Shown here one piece after another: positions 25,350-38,137 of a stretch of DNA of 59,534 nt. Both the position numbers and the translations under genes were made by a program. Under the pieces are notes generated by a model that was given only the letters and a program-made list of their open reading frames with translations, made no database searches and had not been told where the DNA came from. The DNA lies in contig NZ_JAMBIZ010000022.1 of NCBI RefSeq assembly GCF_025291715.1, forward strand, positions 1-59,534. Reading direction: 5' to 3'. The stretch is from Metasolibacillus sp. (GTDB lineage Bacteria > Bacillota > Bacilli > Bacillales_A > Planococcaceae). The stretch's first letter is position 1. Every line of letters starts with the position of its first letter.

Positions 25350-26747
25350 TTAACCGATAGAACCTTCCATTTCGTAGTTGATTAAACGGTTCATTTCTAC
25401 TGCATATTCCATTGGTAATTCTTTTGTGAATGGCTCGATGAAGCCCATTACGATCATTTCTGTCGCTTCCACTTCTGAAATACCACGGCTCATTAAGTAG
25501 AATAATTGCTCTTCTGATACTTTTGAAACTTTTGCTTCGTGCTCTAATGACACGTCGTCATTTAAAATTTCGTTGTATGGAATTGTATCTGAAGTTGATT
25601 GGTTATCCATAATTAATGTATCACACTCGATGTTTGCACGTGCGCCAGTCGCTTTTGGACCGAAGCGGACGATACCGCGGTATGATACTTTACCACCATG
25701 GTGTGCAATTGATTTCGATACGATTGTTGAAGATGTGTTTGGTGCAAGGTGAATCATTTTTGCCCCTGCATCTTGGTGCTGACCTTTACCAGCCAAAGCG
25801 ATTGATAATGTCATACCACGTGCACCCTCACCACGTAAAATACATGCTGGGTATTTCATTGTTAGTTTTGAACCGATGTTGCCATCAACCCATTCCATCG
25901 TGCCGTTTGCATCTACAACTGTACGCTTCGTTACAAGATTGTAAACGTTATTTGCCCAGTTTTGGATTGTTGTATAACGGCAATATGCGTCTTTACCAAC
26001 GATAATTTCTACTACTGCTGAGTGCAATGAGTTTGTTGTGTAAACAGGTGCCGTACAGCCTTCTACATAGTGTACATGTGCGCCTTCGTCTACGATAATT
26101 AATGTACGCTCGAATTGACCCATGTTTTCAGAGTTAATACGGAAGTACGCTTGTAAAGGAGTTTCTACCTTTACGCCTGGTGGTACGTAGATGAATGAGC
26201 CACCTGACCATACTGCTGAGTTTAATGCTGCAAATTTGTTGTCTGCGTAAGGAATAACAGTACCCCAATATTTTTTGAAAATGTCTTCATTTTCTTTTAA
26301 TGCTGAGTCTGTATCTTTGAAGACGATACCCAAGTCTTCTAAATCCTTTTTCATGTTGTGGTAAACTACTTCAGATTCGTACTGAGCAGATACACCAGCT
26401 AAATATTTTTGCTCTGCTTCTGGAATACCTAATTTATCGAATGTTGCTTTGATTTCTTCAGGCACTTCATCCCATGAGCGCTGTGTTGCTTCAGATGGCT
26501 TTACGTAATACGTAATTTCATCGAAGTCTAATGCTGAAAGGTCGCCGCCCCATTGAGGCATTGGCATTTTATAAAATTGTTCAAGAGCTTTTAAGCGGTA
26601 GTCAAGCATCCACTGCGGCTCTTCTTTCATATTTGAGATTTCTCGTACGATTTCTTCTGTTAACCCACGTTTTGAACGGAAAATTGATACGTCCTTATCG
26701 TGGAAGCCATATTTGTAATCGCCGATATCAGGCATTTTTTTAGCCAT
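25350..26747 (-). CDS. sufB: Fe-S cluster assembly protein SufB
   Basis: A 465-residue SufBD-type scaffold subunit that builds iron-sulfur clusters in the SufBC2D complex. The family segments [21 protein letters not shown] and [26 protein letters not shown] are present, as is the C-terminal [22 protein letters not shown]. The ATG at 26747 is fixed by CGGAGGAG just upstream; a reading from 26828 would run back through the sufU end region and is not supported. It is last in sufCDSUB. Confidence 0.96.
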   Translation of the reverse strand: MAKKMPDIGDYKYGFHDKDVSIFRSKRGLTEEIVREISNMKEEPQWMLDYRLKALEQFYKMPMPQWGGDLSALDFDEITYYVKPSEATQRSWDEVPEEIKATFDKLGIPEAEQKYLAGVSAQYESEVVYHNMKKDLEDLGIVFKDTDSALKENEDIFKKYWGTVIPYADNKFAALNSAVWSGGSFIYVPPGVKVETPLQAYFRINSENMGQFERTLIIVDEGAHVHYVEGCTAPVYTTNSLHSAVVEIIVGKDAYCRYTTIQNWANNVYNLVTKRTVVDANGTMEWVDGNIGSKLTMKYPACILRGEGARGMTLSIALAGKGQHQDAGAKMIHLAPNTSSTIVSKSIAHHGGKVSYRGIVRFGPKATGARANIECDTLIMDNQSTSDTIPYNEILNDDVSLEHEAKVSKVSEEQLFYLMSRGISEVEATEMIVMGFIEPFTKELPMEYAVEMNRLINYEMEGSIG

Positions 26748-26770
26748 TAGTTCTCCTCCGTTCATTACAA

Positions 26771-29737
<2,967 letters not shown>

Positions 29738-29756
29738 CTTGTTCGTCCTCCTCTAA

Positions 29757-30536
29757 TTATGCTTCTGCTTCTACAGTTTCTTCTTCGATACCTAGCTCTT
29801 GCTTAATCCAGTCGTAACCATCTGCCTCTAAGCGTTGTGCAAGCTCTGCACCGCCAGATTTCACAACTTTACCTTGCATCATTACGTGTACATGGTCTGG
29901 TGTGATGTAGTTTAATAAGCGTTGATAGTGCGTAATCATTAAGCAGCCGAAGCCTTCGCCGCGCATTTCGTTAATGCCTTTAGATACCACTTTTAATGCA
30001 TCGATATCAAGACCTGAGTCAATTTCATCAAGAATTGCGAATGTTGGCTTAATCATCATTAATTGTAAAATTTCGTTACGCTTTTTCTCACCACCAGAGA
30101 AGCCTTCGTTTAAGTAACGTTGACCCATTTCCTCTGGCATTTCTAAAAAGTCCATCGTTTTATCTAATTCGCGGATAAATTTCATTAAAGAAATTTCATC
30201 GCCTTCTTCGCGACGCGCATTGATTGCTGAGCGTAGGAAGTCTGCGTTTGTTACACCAGCGATTTCAGATGGGTATTGCATTGCAAGGAATAAACCAGCT
30301 TTTGCACGCTCGTCAACTTCCATTTCTAACACATTTTCACCATCTAATAATACTTCGCCTTGTGTTACTTCATATTTAGGATGACCCATAATTGCAGATG
30401 CTAACGTAGATTTACCAGTACCGTTAGGACCCATAATTGCGTGTACTTCATTTGTATTGATTGTTAGGTTTACACCTTTTAAAATCTCTTTTCCGTCGAT
30501 TTCAACGTGAAGATCTTTAATTTCTAAAGTTGCCAT
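29757..30536 (-). CDS. sufC: Fe-S assembly ATPase SufC
   Basis: A 260-residue ABC-type ATPase that powers the SufBC2D complex. Walker A is GPNGTGKST (about residues 34-42), the signature is NEGFSGGEKKRNEI, and Walker B is PTFAILDEIDSGLD. The ATG at 30536 is preceded by TGGAGG; an upstream in-frame reading from 30575 crosses that site. First gene of the operon. Confidence 0.96.
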   Translation of the reverse strand: MATLEIKDLHVEIDGKEILKGVNLTINTNEVHAIMGPNGTGKSTLASAIMGHPKYEVTQGEVLLDGENVLEMEVDERAKAGLFLAMQYPSEIAGVTNADFLRSAINARREEGDEISLMKFIRELDKTMDFLEMPEEMGQRYLNEGFSGGEKKRNEILQLMMIKPTFAILDEIDSGLDIDALKVVSKGINEMRGEGFGCLMITHYQRLLNYITPDHVHVMMQGKVVKSGGAELAQRLEADGYDWIKQELGIEEETVEAEA

Positions 30537-30597
30537 TAAATTACCTCCATAATGTTCATTGCATGGGTATCCCATTGCATAATTATTGTCATGTACA

Positions 30598-30626
30598 ATC
30601 TTAACTGAAAAGAGCTAGTGTTGCAA
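30598..30626 (-). promoter_or_regulatory. Candidate promoter of the suf operon
   Basis: On the minus strand TTGCAA (30626-30621), a 17-base spacer and TAAGAT (30603-30598), about 60 bases before the sufC start. Sigma-A type by eye. The rest of the 30540-30815 gap is AT-rich with no gene seen. Confidence 0.45.
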
Positions 30627-30815
30627 ATAGTTTAGAATAATTTTAATTAAATAATTGTAAAAAAAGATAGTAGCCAGTATGCAACAATTCATAATTTATT
30701 AATAATGCAGTAGCAACAATTATCAATTAGCTCATTGTCAATAAGAATTATGACTCAAGTAATAGTCAGAGTGCATATAAAGTTTTAATTTGCTTTATCC
30801 GCATTTTTAACAAAT

Positions 30816-30846
30816 AAAGGAGCGCTCATAATTAGAACGCTCCTTC
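30816..30846 (-). terminator. Terminator of gltBD
   Basis: Stem AAGGAGCG/CGCTCCTT (30817-30824 with 30838-30845) lies eight bases after gltD, with T residues on the minus strand. Confidence 0.75.
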
Positions 30847-30854
30847 ATTTATTA

Positions 30855-32339
30855 TTATTGCGAAATCGCTAGTTCTTTCATTAAATAGGCATCCACACTC
30901 GCTGCGACAGAGCGTCCCTCTTTAATCGCCCAAACAATTAAGCTTTGCCCTCTGCGTGCATCACCTGCCGCAAAAACACCTGGTACATTTGTAGAGAAGT
31001 CTTTGATAGATGCTTGAATACGATTGTTGGCAATCGTCACACCAAAATGTTCAGGTACTGTGTGCTCTACACCCTCAAAGCCAATCGCTACAAAAACGTG
31101 CTGAGCTGGCCATATTTTTTCAGTGCCAGGTAGCTCCTTAAAATAATAGAAGCCATCATCCCCTAGCACTTTTTCCATTTGAATTGTATGCAATGCTTTC
31201 ACACAACCACTCACATCCTTTTCAATTTTCGTTGTTTGAATGCAATATTCACGCGGATCATGTCCTTGCGCTGCCTCCACCTCTGCATAAGCGTAATCTA
31301 GCGTATAAACATTCGGATCTTTCGGCCAAGGTGTCTCCTCTGTACGTCCTGTCGGTAGCTTTGGATGCTTACCAAATTGGTAAACCGAATTGCATTTTTG
31401 GCGAATAGCTGTTGCCACACAGTCAGCCCCTGTGTCGCCACCACCAATAACGATGACATCCTTCCCCTCTACATTCAATGCTTGCCCGTCCTCAAAGTTT
31501 GAGTCTAATAAGCTTTTTGTGACATCTGTTAAATAATCCATCGCTAAATGAATCCCGTTTGCGTCGCTGCCCTCCATATGAAGCAAGCGCTGCTTTTGTG
31601 CACCTACACATAAAATAACAGCATCATAGGTGCTCTGTAGCTCATCGGCAGTAATATCTTTCCCTACCTCTGTATTGACAATAAATTCAATGCCCTCTTG
31701 ACTCAAAAGGTCAACACGACGCTCAATAATATCCTTTTCTAGCTTCATATTCGGAATACCGTACATGAGCAAACCACCAAGGCGATCAGCTCGCTCAAAA
31801 ACTGTCACAGCATGCCCTGCCTGATTTAATTGGTCAGCCGCTGCTAAGCCTGCTGGACCTGAGCCAACAATCGCTACTTTTTTACCAGTGCGCTGTGCTG
31901 GAATACGAGGTATTACCCAGCCATTTTCAAAGCCTTTATCAATAATGGTACGTTCAATCGACTTAATGGCAACAGCGGGGTCTGTAATCGCTAATGTACA
32001 AGACCCTTCACATGGTGCTGGACAAACACGCCCTGTGAATTCTGGAAAATTATTCGTCATATGCAAGCGCTCTAGTGCTTCCTTCCATTGCCCGCGATAA
32101 ACTAAATCATTCCATTCTGGAATTACATTTTGAATTGGACAGCCCGCTGCTGTACCACGAATTTCAATACCCATATGGCAAAATGGTGTGCCGCAGTCCA
32201 TGCAGCGTGCGCCTTGTATTTGCAATGCTTCATCTGTTAAGCGAGAAGCATACTCCTTCCAGTTTGTGATACGCTCTAGTGGCGCGATTTCCTTTGTTTT
32301 TTCTCTTTTATATTCCATAAATCCTGTCGCTTTTCCCAT
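30855..32339 (-). CDS. gltD: Glutamate synthase small subunit
   Basis: A 494-residue NADPH-dependent subunit that feeds electrons to GltB. The N-terminal domain has two cysteine clusters for 4Fe-4S centres (CMDCGTPFCHMG near residue 42 and CPAPCEGSCT near 106). FAD- and NADPH-binding glycine motifs follow: VAIVGSGPAGLAAADQL (about 154) and VIVIGGGDTGADCVATAIRQ (about 290). It follows gltB by 14 bases, so the two are co-transcribed. Confidence 0.95.
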   Translation of the reverse strand: MGKATGFMEYKREKTKEIAPLERITNWKEYASRLTDEALQIQGARCMDCGTPFCHMGIEIRGTAAGCPIQNVIPEWNDLVYRGQWKEALERLHMTNNFPEFTGRVCPAPCEGSCTLAITDPAVAIKSIERTIIDKGFENGWVIPRIPAQRTGKKVAIVGSGPAGLAAADQLNQAGHAVTVFERADRLGGLLMYGIPNMKLEKDIIERRVDLLSQEGIEFIVNTEVGKDITADELQSTYDAVILCVGAQKQRLLHMEGSDANGIHLAMDYLTDVTKSLLDSNFEDGQALNVEGKDVIVIGGGDTGADCVATAIRQKCNSVYQFGKHPKLPTGRTEETPWPKDPNVYTLDYAYAEVEAAQGHDPREYCIQTTKIEKDVSGCVKALHTIQMEKVLGDDGFYYFKELPGTEKIWPAQHVFVAIGFEGVEHTVPEHFGVTIANNRIQASIKDFSTNVPGVFAAGDARRGQSLIVWAIKEGRSVAASVDAYLMKELAISQ

Positions 32340-32353
32340 TCTAGAACCCCCCT

Positions 32354-35300
32354 TTACTTGGAAATAGCTAGCTCTTTTATGCTCGTTGCTTCGACAAATG
32401 CCTGCATTGCTGCTAAATCAGTTGTTAACCCCTGTGCCTCATGCTGAGCAATTTTATTCAGCATCGCCTGATAATCTGTTGGCACAACTTTGATCAAGCG
32501 CTGAACAGTTTGCTCCCAATTTTCTAACACCTCATAAGCCTTTGAGCTATTTGTATAATCAAAGTGCTGTGTAATCATTGCATGTATGATATCCATCTCC
32601 TGTTTTTCTTCAAGCTTCGCAAATTCAATCATTTCCATATTGCACTGCGCTTTAAATGCCGCCTCGTCTGTTGGCAGCACATAGGCAATACCGCCTGACA
32701 TCCCAGCAGCAAAGTTTTGTCCTACATCGCCTAGCACAATAATTTTGCCACCTGTCATATATTCACAGCCATGGTCTCCAATGCCTTCAACGACGATATG
32801 TGCACCTGAATTACGAACTGCAAAGCGATGCCCTGCTCGCCCATTAATAAATGCCTGACCACTTGTTGCGCCATATAAACAAACATTGCCTGCAATGACA
32901 TTGCGCTCTTGCTGTCCTTTAATCGGTGCAATCGCAAGCACTTTGCCACCTGATAAGCCTTTCCCAAAGTAATCGTTGACATCTCCTACACAGCTTAACG
33001 TCATACCACGAGGCGTAAACGCGCCAAAGCTCTGTCCTGCATGTCCTGTGAAATTTAGGCGAATCGTATGCTCTGGTAAGCCTTGCTCTCCATAGCGGCG
33101 AGATATTTCACTACCGATAATTGTGCCGACAACACGGTCTGTATTTTTAATTGGATAGTGTAATGTAATAGGTGTTCTGCTTGCAATGCTCTGTTCCACC
33201 TTTGGCAACAGCTCACGCATATCAAAGCTTTCTGCAATTTTATGGTCTTGCTCCTGCTCTTTCGTACGCACGCCTTGCACCTGATATAGCAACGCTGTTA
33301 AATCGAGCTGTCCTGCCTTCCAATGCGCCTTCGCACGTTTAGACACTTCAAGGACATCTGTGCGTCCAACCATTTCCTCTACTGTGCGGAAGCCTAGCAA
33401 TGCCATATACTCACGCATTTCCTCTGCTACAAAGCGGAAATAGTTCACAACATGGTCTGCATTCCCCATAAACTTCGCACGTAGCTCTGGATTTTGCGTT
33501 GCTACACCTACCGGGCATGTATCTAAATGACAAACACGCATCATCACACAGCCTAAAACGATTAATGGTGCTGTCGCAAAGCCATATTCCTCAGCTCCAA
33601 AAAGTGCTGCCATAATGACATCTTTTCCTGTCATTAGCTTGCCATCTGTTTCTAATACGACACGGTCACGCAAGCCATTTAACATCAGCGTTTGATGTGC
33701 CTCCGCTAAGCCTAGCTCCCATGGTAAGCCTGTATGCTTAATTGATGTTTTCGGTGAAGCACCTGTACCGCCATCGTAGCCTGAAATAACGATGACATCT
33801 GCCGCTCCTTTTGCTACGCCAGCTGCAATTGTACCAACGCCTGCCTTTGCCACAAGCTTGACAGAAATTCTTGCATAGCGATTGGCATTTTTCAAATCAT
33901 GAATGAGCTCAGCCATATCCTCAATAGAATAAATATCGTGATGTGGTGGTGGAGAAATTAAACCAACACCTGGCGTGGAGCCACGTACCTCTGCCACCCA
34001 TGGATATACTTTATTGCCCGGCAATTGTCCGCCTTCACCAGGCTTTGCCCCTTGTGCCATTTTAATTTGCAATTCCTCTGCATTCACTAAATAATGCGAT
34101 TTAACACCAAAACGTCCTGAGGCAATTTGCTTAATCGCACTGCGACGGCTATCACCGTTTGCGTCTTGTATATAGCGAGCAGGGTCTTCGCCACCTTCTC
34201 CAGAATTTGAGCGTGCACCAAGGCGATTCATCGCAATCGCCAATGTTTCATGAGCTTCTTTCGATAATGAACCAAATGACATTGCCCCTGATTTAAAGCG
34301 TTTAACAATTGATTCCACCGATTCCACTTCCTCTAAAGGCAAACGCTTCTCCGCCTTTTTAAAGTCGAATAAATTGCGTAAAAAGCCGATGCGCTCTTCA
34401 TTTGCCATTTCGGCATACATACGATATAAGCCGTAATCATTTTTACGTGTTGCCCATTGCAATGTATGAATTGTTTTTGGGTTGAAGGCATGATGCTCAC
34501 CGTTTGCACGCCACTGGAAGTCACTGCCTGAATCAAGCTCCTGCTGCTTCATTTGTAGTGCAGCTTGATGGCGCTTTTTCGTTTCTTCACCGATCGTTTC
34601 TAAATCAATGCCATCAATTTGCGAGGCTGTTCCTGTGAAATGCTCCTCAATAACAGCTTTACTAATCCCTACAGCTTCAAATATTTGCGCACCACGATAG
34701 GATTGCACTGTTGAAATACCCATTTTTGACATCACTTTGACAACGCCATCCGTTATGCCCTTACGGTATTTTTGAATCGCTGTTTGATAATGGAGTGGAA
34801 TATGCCCTTTCTGAATTGCCTGCTCAATCGTTGCATATGCTAAATATGGATAAATTGCATCAACACCAAAGCCAATTAATGCAGCAAAGTGGTGCACCTC
34901 TCTCGCCTCGCCACTGCTAACAATAATGCTTACCTTAGTGCGTAAGCCTGTTCGCACTAAATATTGATGTAAGCTACTTGCAGCTAATAAAATTGGCACT
35001 GTCGGTATTGTGATATCCTCATTTTGATCTGTTAAAATTAACAATGTTGCACCATGCCCAATCGCCTTTTTCGCTTGCTGCTGTATACGCTGTAATTCTT
35101 CCGCTAAGCCTTCCTTAAATGTTAATTCCATCACAGTGTGCTGGAAATCTGATTGTTTTAGTAGCTCGGTATATTCCCCATGCGTTAAAATTGGTGTATC
35201 AAGGAAAATTCTACGTGCATTTGCTGCTGTCGGATGCAATAAATTACCTTCAGCGCCAAGCAACGTCATGGTCGATGTGACAACATGCTCACGTATGGAA

Positions 35301-36865
35301 TCAATCGGTGGATTTGTTACTTGCGCAAATAGCTGTTTAAAGTAATTGAACAGCGATTGTGGGCGCTCAGATAGTACAGCAAGCGGTGTATCATTGCCCA
35401 TAGCACCAAGTGGATCCTTCCCTTCCTTCGCTAAAGGCACAATATATTTTTGAATATCCTCAAATGTATAGCCATAAATTTGCTGCTGACGTGTAATATT
35501 TTGCACTTGTACAGATGGCTCTTCCTTTGCTTCAAGCTTGACCATATGCTCCTCTAGCCACTCTGCATATGGATATGCTACGGCCATTTCAGACTTTAGC
35601 TCATCATCTGAGATGATTTTCCCTTGCTCTAAATCAACAAGCAGCATTCGCCCTGGGCTAAGACGGTCCTTATATAAAACATTTTCCTCTGCTATATCAA
35701 TAACACCTGTTTCAGAAGAGAAGATAATATGGTCGTCCTTAGTTACATACAAGCGACCTGGACGTAAGCCATTGCGGTCTAAAATAGCGCCAATTTGCTT
35801 GCCATCTGTAAAGCAAATTGCTGTTGGCCCATCCCAAGGCTCCATTAAGCTTGCATGATATTGATAAAATGCTTTGCGCTCTTTTGCAATGCGTGGATTT
35901 TCTGTCCATGGCTCAGGAATTAGCATCATTGCTGTATGTGCAGGTGTGCGTCCTGCTAGTACGAAAAACTCAAAGGCATTGTCTAACATTGATGAGTCTG
36001 AGCCTGTCGTATCGATAATCGGTAAGATTTTTTGTAAATCTTCCCCGAAAGCCTCTGAAATAAATTGCTGTTCACGTGCTTGCATCCAGTTAATATTGCC
36101 ACGCAACGTATTAATTTCACCATTATGAATAATGTAGCGATTTGGATGTGCTCGCTCCCACGATGGGAATGTATTTGTAGAATAGCGTGAATGGACAAGT
36201 GCTAATGCGGAAACAAAATGCTCATCTTGTAAATCTAAATAAAATTCACGTACTTCCTCAGGTGCTAGCAGCCCTTTGAATACAATTGTTTGACTGGACA
36301 TACTTGGACAATAAAAGGTATAATTTTGCGCTTTTGCCCAATGCTCTGCCTGTTTGCGAATTAAATATAGCTTGCGTTCAAAGGCAAGATTATCTGTTGT
36401 ATTAGCTGCGATAAATACTTGACGAACAATCGGTGCTGTCGCTTTTGCCACCTCGCTTAAACATTCTTTATTAATCGGTACTGTACGCCAAGCAATTAGT
36501 TGCTGCCCCTCTTGCGCAATCAATTCGTTTATTTTTTCTTCGATTGCCTTGCGCTGTTCCTCATTATTTGTAAAAAATAATTGCCCAACACCGTACATCC
36601 CTTTATTAGGTAATTGTAGCTCTGGACATTGCGTTTTAAAAAAGGTATCTGGAATTTGCACCATCAGCCCTGCACCATCCCCAGTTTTCCCATCGCTTCC
36701 ACGCCCTGCACGATGCTCTAAGCGACATAGCATTTCTAAACCATTTTTGACAATATCATGAGAAGGTTGCCCTTTAATATTTGCGTACATGCCAATACCA
36801 CATGCATCATGTTCAAACTCTGGTGAATAAAGACCTTGTGTGACTGGCAATTGATGAAATGTCAT
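32354..36865 (-). CDS. gltB: Glutamate synthase large subunit
   Basis: A 1503-residue glutamine:2-oxoglutarate amidotransferase (gltA in B. subtilis nomenclature). After a short propeptide, DACGIGMYANI supplies the N-terminal nucleophile cysteine of the class II glutaminase. The central and FMN domains follow, with PGEGGQLPGNKVYPWVA, SGYDGGTGASPKTSIKH and the 3Fe-4S cysteines in CVMMRVCHLDTCPVGVATQ. The C-terminal GXGXG beta-helix domain is present. The ATG at 36865 follows TGGGGGAA. It is divergent from gltC. Confidence 0.96.
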   Translation of the reverse strand: MTFHQLPVTQGLYSPEFEHDACGIGMYANIKGQPSHDIVKNGLEMLCRLEHRAGRGSDGKTGDGAGLMVQIPDTFFKTQCPELQLPNKGMYGVGQLFFTNNEEQRKAIEEKINELIAQEGQQLIAWRTVPINKECLSEVAKATAPIVRQVFIAANTTDNLAFERKLYLIRKQAEHWAKAQNYTFYCPSMSSQTIVFKGLLAPEEVREFYLDLQDEHFVSALALVHSRYSTNTFPSWERAHPNRYIIHNGEINTLRGNINWMQAREQQFISEAFGEDLQKILPIIDTTGSDSSMLDNAFEFFVLAGRTPAHTAMMLIPEPWTENPRIAKERKAFYQYHASLMEPWDGPTAICFTDGKQIGAILDRNGLRPGRLYVTKDDHIIFSSETGVIDIAEENVLYKDRLSPGRMLLVDLEQGKIISDDELKSEMAVAYPYAEWLEEHMVKLEAKEEPSVQVQNITRQQQIYGYTFEDIQKYIVPLAKEGKDPLGAMGNDTPLAVLSERPQSLFNYFKQLFAQVTNPPIDSIREHVVTSTMTLLGAEGNLLHPTAANARRIFLDTPILTHGEYTELLKQSDFQHTVMELTFKEGLAEELQRIQQQAKKAIGHGATLLILTDQNEDITIPTVPILLAASSLHQYLVRTGLRTKVSIIVSSGEAREVHHFAALIGFGVDAIYPYLAYATIEQAIQKGHIPLHYQTAIQKYRKGITDGVVKVMSKMGISTVQSYRGAQIFEAVGISKAVIEEHFTGTASQIDGIDLETIGEETKKRHQAALQMKQQELDSGSDFQWRANGEHHAFNPKTIHTLQWATRKNDYGLYRMYAEMANEERIGFLRNLFDFKKAEKRLPLEEVESVESIVKRFKSGAMSFGSLSKEAHETLAIAMNRLGARSNSGEGGEDPARYIQDANGDSRRSAIKQIASGRFGVKSHYLVNAEELQIKMAQGAKPGEGGQLPGNKVYPWVAEVRGSTPGVGLISPPPHHDIYSIEDMAELIHDLKNANRYARISVKLVAKAGVGTIAAGVAKGAADVIVISGYDGGTGASPKTSIKHTGLPWELGLAEAHQTLMLNGLRDRVVLETDGKLMTGKDVIMAALFGAEEYGFATAPLIVLGCVMMRVCHLDTCPVGVATQNPELRAKFMGNADHVVNYFRFVAEEMREYMALLGFRTVEEMVGRTDVLEVSKRAKAHWKAGQLDLTALLYQVQGVRTKEQEQDHKIAESFDMRELLPKVEQSIASRTPITLHYPIKNTDRVVGTIIGSEISRRYGEQGLPEHTIRLNFTGHAGQSFGAFTPRGMTLSCVGDVNDYFGKGLSGGKVLAIAPIKGQQERNVIAGNVCLYGATSGQAFINGRAGHRFAVRNSGAHIVVEGIGDHGCEYMTGGKIIVLGDVGQNFAAGMSGGIAYVLPTDEAAFKAQCNMEMIEFAKLEEKQEMDIIHAMITQHFDYTNSSKAYEVLENWEQTVQRLIKVVPTDYQAMLNKIAQHEAQGLTTDLAAMQAFVEATSIKELAISK

Positions 36866-36983
36866 AGATGATTCCCCCAATTTTTTCAATAACGTATTTA
36901 CATTTTATATTTTTGAGAATAATATAAACAATATATAGTTTGGATATAATCTATCTAAAAATCAGATGAATGGGGTGGAAACG
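36866..36983. promoter_or_regulatory. Divergent gltB/gltC control region
   Basis: This 118-base AT-rich region should hold both promoters. ATCTAAAAATCAGAT (36953-36967) is an inverted repeat with the T-N11-A form used by LysR regulators and is a candidate GltC box. A TATAAT at 36945-36950 would serve gltC. I do not see a clear TnrA site. Confidence 0.5.
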
Positions 36984-37886
36984 TTGGAGTTACGTCAATT
37001 ACGTTACTTTGTTGAAGTGGCTGAGCGCGAGCATATTTCAGCAGCAGCAGAGCATTTACATGTGGCACAATCAGCAATTAGTCGGCAAATTGCCAATTTA
37101 GAGGAGGAATTAGGTACCCCACTTTTTGAGCGTGTTGGTCGCAATGTCAAGCTGACACCAGTTGGGAAAATCTTTTTAGAGCATAGCTTAACCGCTTTAA
37201 AGGCGATAGATTTTGCTACAAAGCAAGTTGAGGAATATTTAGACCCACAAAAAGGGGTCATTAAAGTGGGCTTCCCAACAAGCTTAGCAAGCTATGTTTT
37301 ACCAACTGTGATTTCCGCCTTTAAACGCCAATATCCCGATGTCGCCTTTCAGCTGCGTCAAGGGTCTTATAAATACTTAATTGAAGCTGTAAAAAATCGA
37401 GAGCTCAATTTAGCTTTATTAGGGCCGATTCCACCCAAGGATGAGTTAATTGATGTCCGTGTGCTTTTTAGCGAAAATATGTATGCACTGCTGCCAACAT
37501 CACATCCATTAGCTAAAAATGAATCGATTAATTTAATTGATTTACGTCATGAAAACTTTGTACTCTTTCCTGAGGGCTATGTTTTGCAAAAGGTGGTCGT
37601 CGATGCATGTCGTTCAGTAGGCTTTTTGCCAAACATTACATCTGAGGGTGAGGATATGGATGCATTGAAGGGGCTTGTTGCAGCTGGTATTGGTATTACA
37701 CTATTACCTGAGAGCTCGCTCTATGACTCCACACCGCGCTTAACCGTCAAAGTACCTATTGCAATGCCTGTTATCCGCCGCACAGTTGGTGTCATTTATC
37801 CGACAACTCGCGATTTAGCACCATCAGAGCAAATCTTTTTATCGTTTGTTGGCGATTTTTTCTCAAGGCTGACGCAGTTTCAGTAA
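36984..37886 (+). CDS. gltC: LysR-type activator of glutamate synthase, GltC
   Basis: A LysR-type regulator of 300 residues. The N-terminal winged helix is ELRQLRYFVEVAEREHISAA with HVAQSAISRQIANLEEELG as the recognition part. An effector domain follows. I chose TTG at 36984 (GGGGTGG five bases upstream), which gives the usual GltC start; an ATG at 36966 is an alternative but overlaps the candidate operator. GltC activates gltBD in response to 2-oxoglutarate versus glutamate. Divergent placement is as in B. subtilis. Confidence 0.93.
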   Translation: MELRQLRYFVEVAEREHISAAAEHLHVAQSAISRQIANLEEELGTPLFERVGRNVKLTPVGKIFLEHSLTALKAIDFATKQVEEYLDPQKGVIKVGFPTSLASYVLPTVISAFKRQYPDVAFQLRQGSYKYLIEAVKNRELNLALLGPIPPKDELIDVRVLFSENMYALLPTSHPLAKNESINLIDLRHENFVLFPEGYVLQKVVVDACRSVGFLPNITSEGEDMDALKGLVAAGIGITLLPESSLYDSTPRLTVKVPIAMPVIRRTVGVIYPTTRDLAPSEQIFLSFVGDFFSRLTQFQ

Positions 37887-37890
37887 AGAA

Positions 37891-38013
37891 TGTGGATGGT
37901 GACCCCCACAGGAGCACACAATATGTAATGTAAAAGCAAAAGGGGGCGTCCTGTTGGGACGCCCCCTTTGCGACGAGGATGGTGACAATTGATCGTGACC
38001 ACCGCAGGAGCAC
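37891..38013. repeat. Two CAGGAGCACA-type elements around the gltC terminator
   Basis: GGATGGTGACCCCCACAGGA begins the first partial copy (37894-37920). A second copy starts with TTTGCGACGAGGATGGTGAC at the terminator end (37967) and closes with CCGCAGGAGCACAAT at 38002. GGATGGTGAC and CAGGAGCACA are shared by both, so this looks like a local duplication of the element also found at 20455 and 24489. Confidence 0.6.
37936..37971 (+). terminator. Terminator of gltC
   Basis: Near-perfect 16-bp stem GCAAAAGGGGGCGTCC/GGGACGCCCCCTTTGC, one of the most stable hairpins in the window. Its 3' end runs into the TTTGCGAC repeat. Confidence 0.8.
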
Positions 38014-38047
38014 AATTTTAATCAAAAATTTATTATGCAAAAAAGCG

Positions 38048-38081
38048 GAGCTGTTCAGAAAGTGAACTTTCTGGACAGCCC
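38048..38081 (-). terminator. Terminator of the met operon
   Basis: Stem GCTGTTCAGAAAGT/ACTTTCTGGACAGC (38050-38063 with 38066-38079, one mismatch) with a T run after CCGC on the minus strand. It is about 60 bases after metQ. Confidence 0.75.
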
Positions 38082-38137
38082 CTCTGTTTTAAGGGAGAAC
38101 TTTCATAATAGTTGTAAGCGATTTAGAAAGTTATCTA

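Noticed and set aside
36897-36960. TnrA/GlnR site upstream of gltB
   Set aside because: TGTAAAT is present, but the second half (TNACA at the right distance) is missing.
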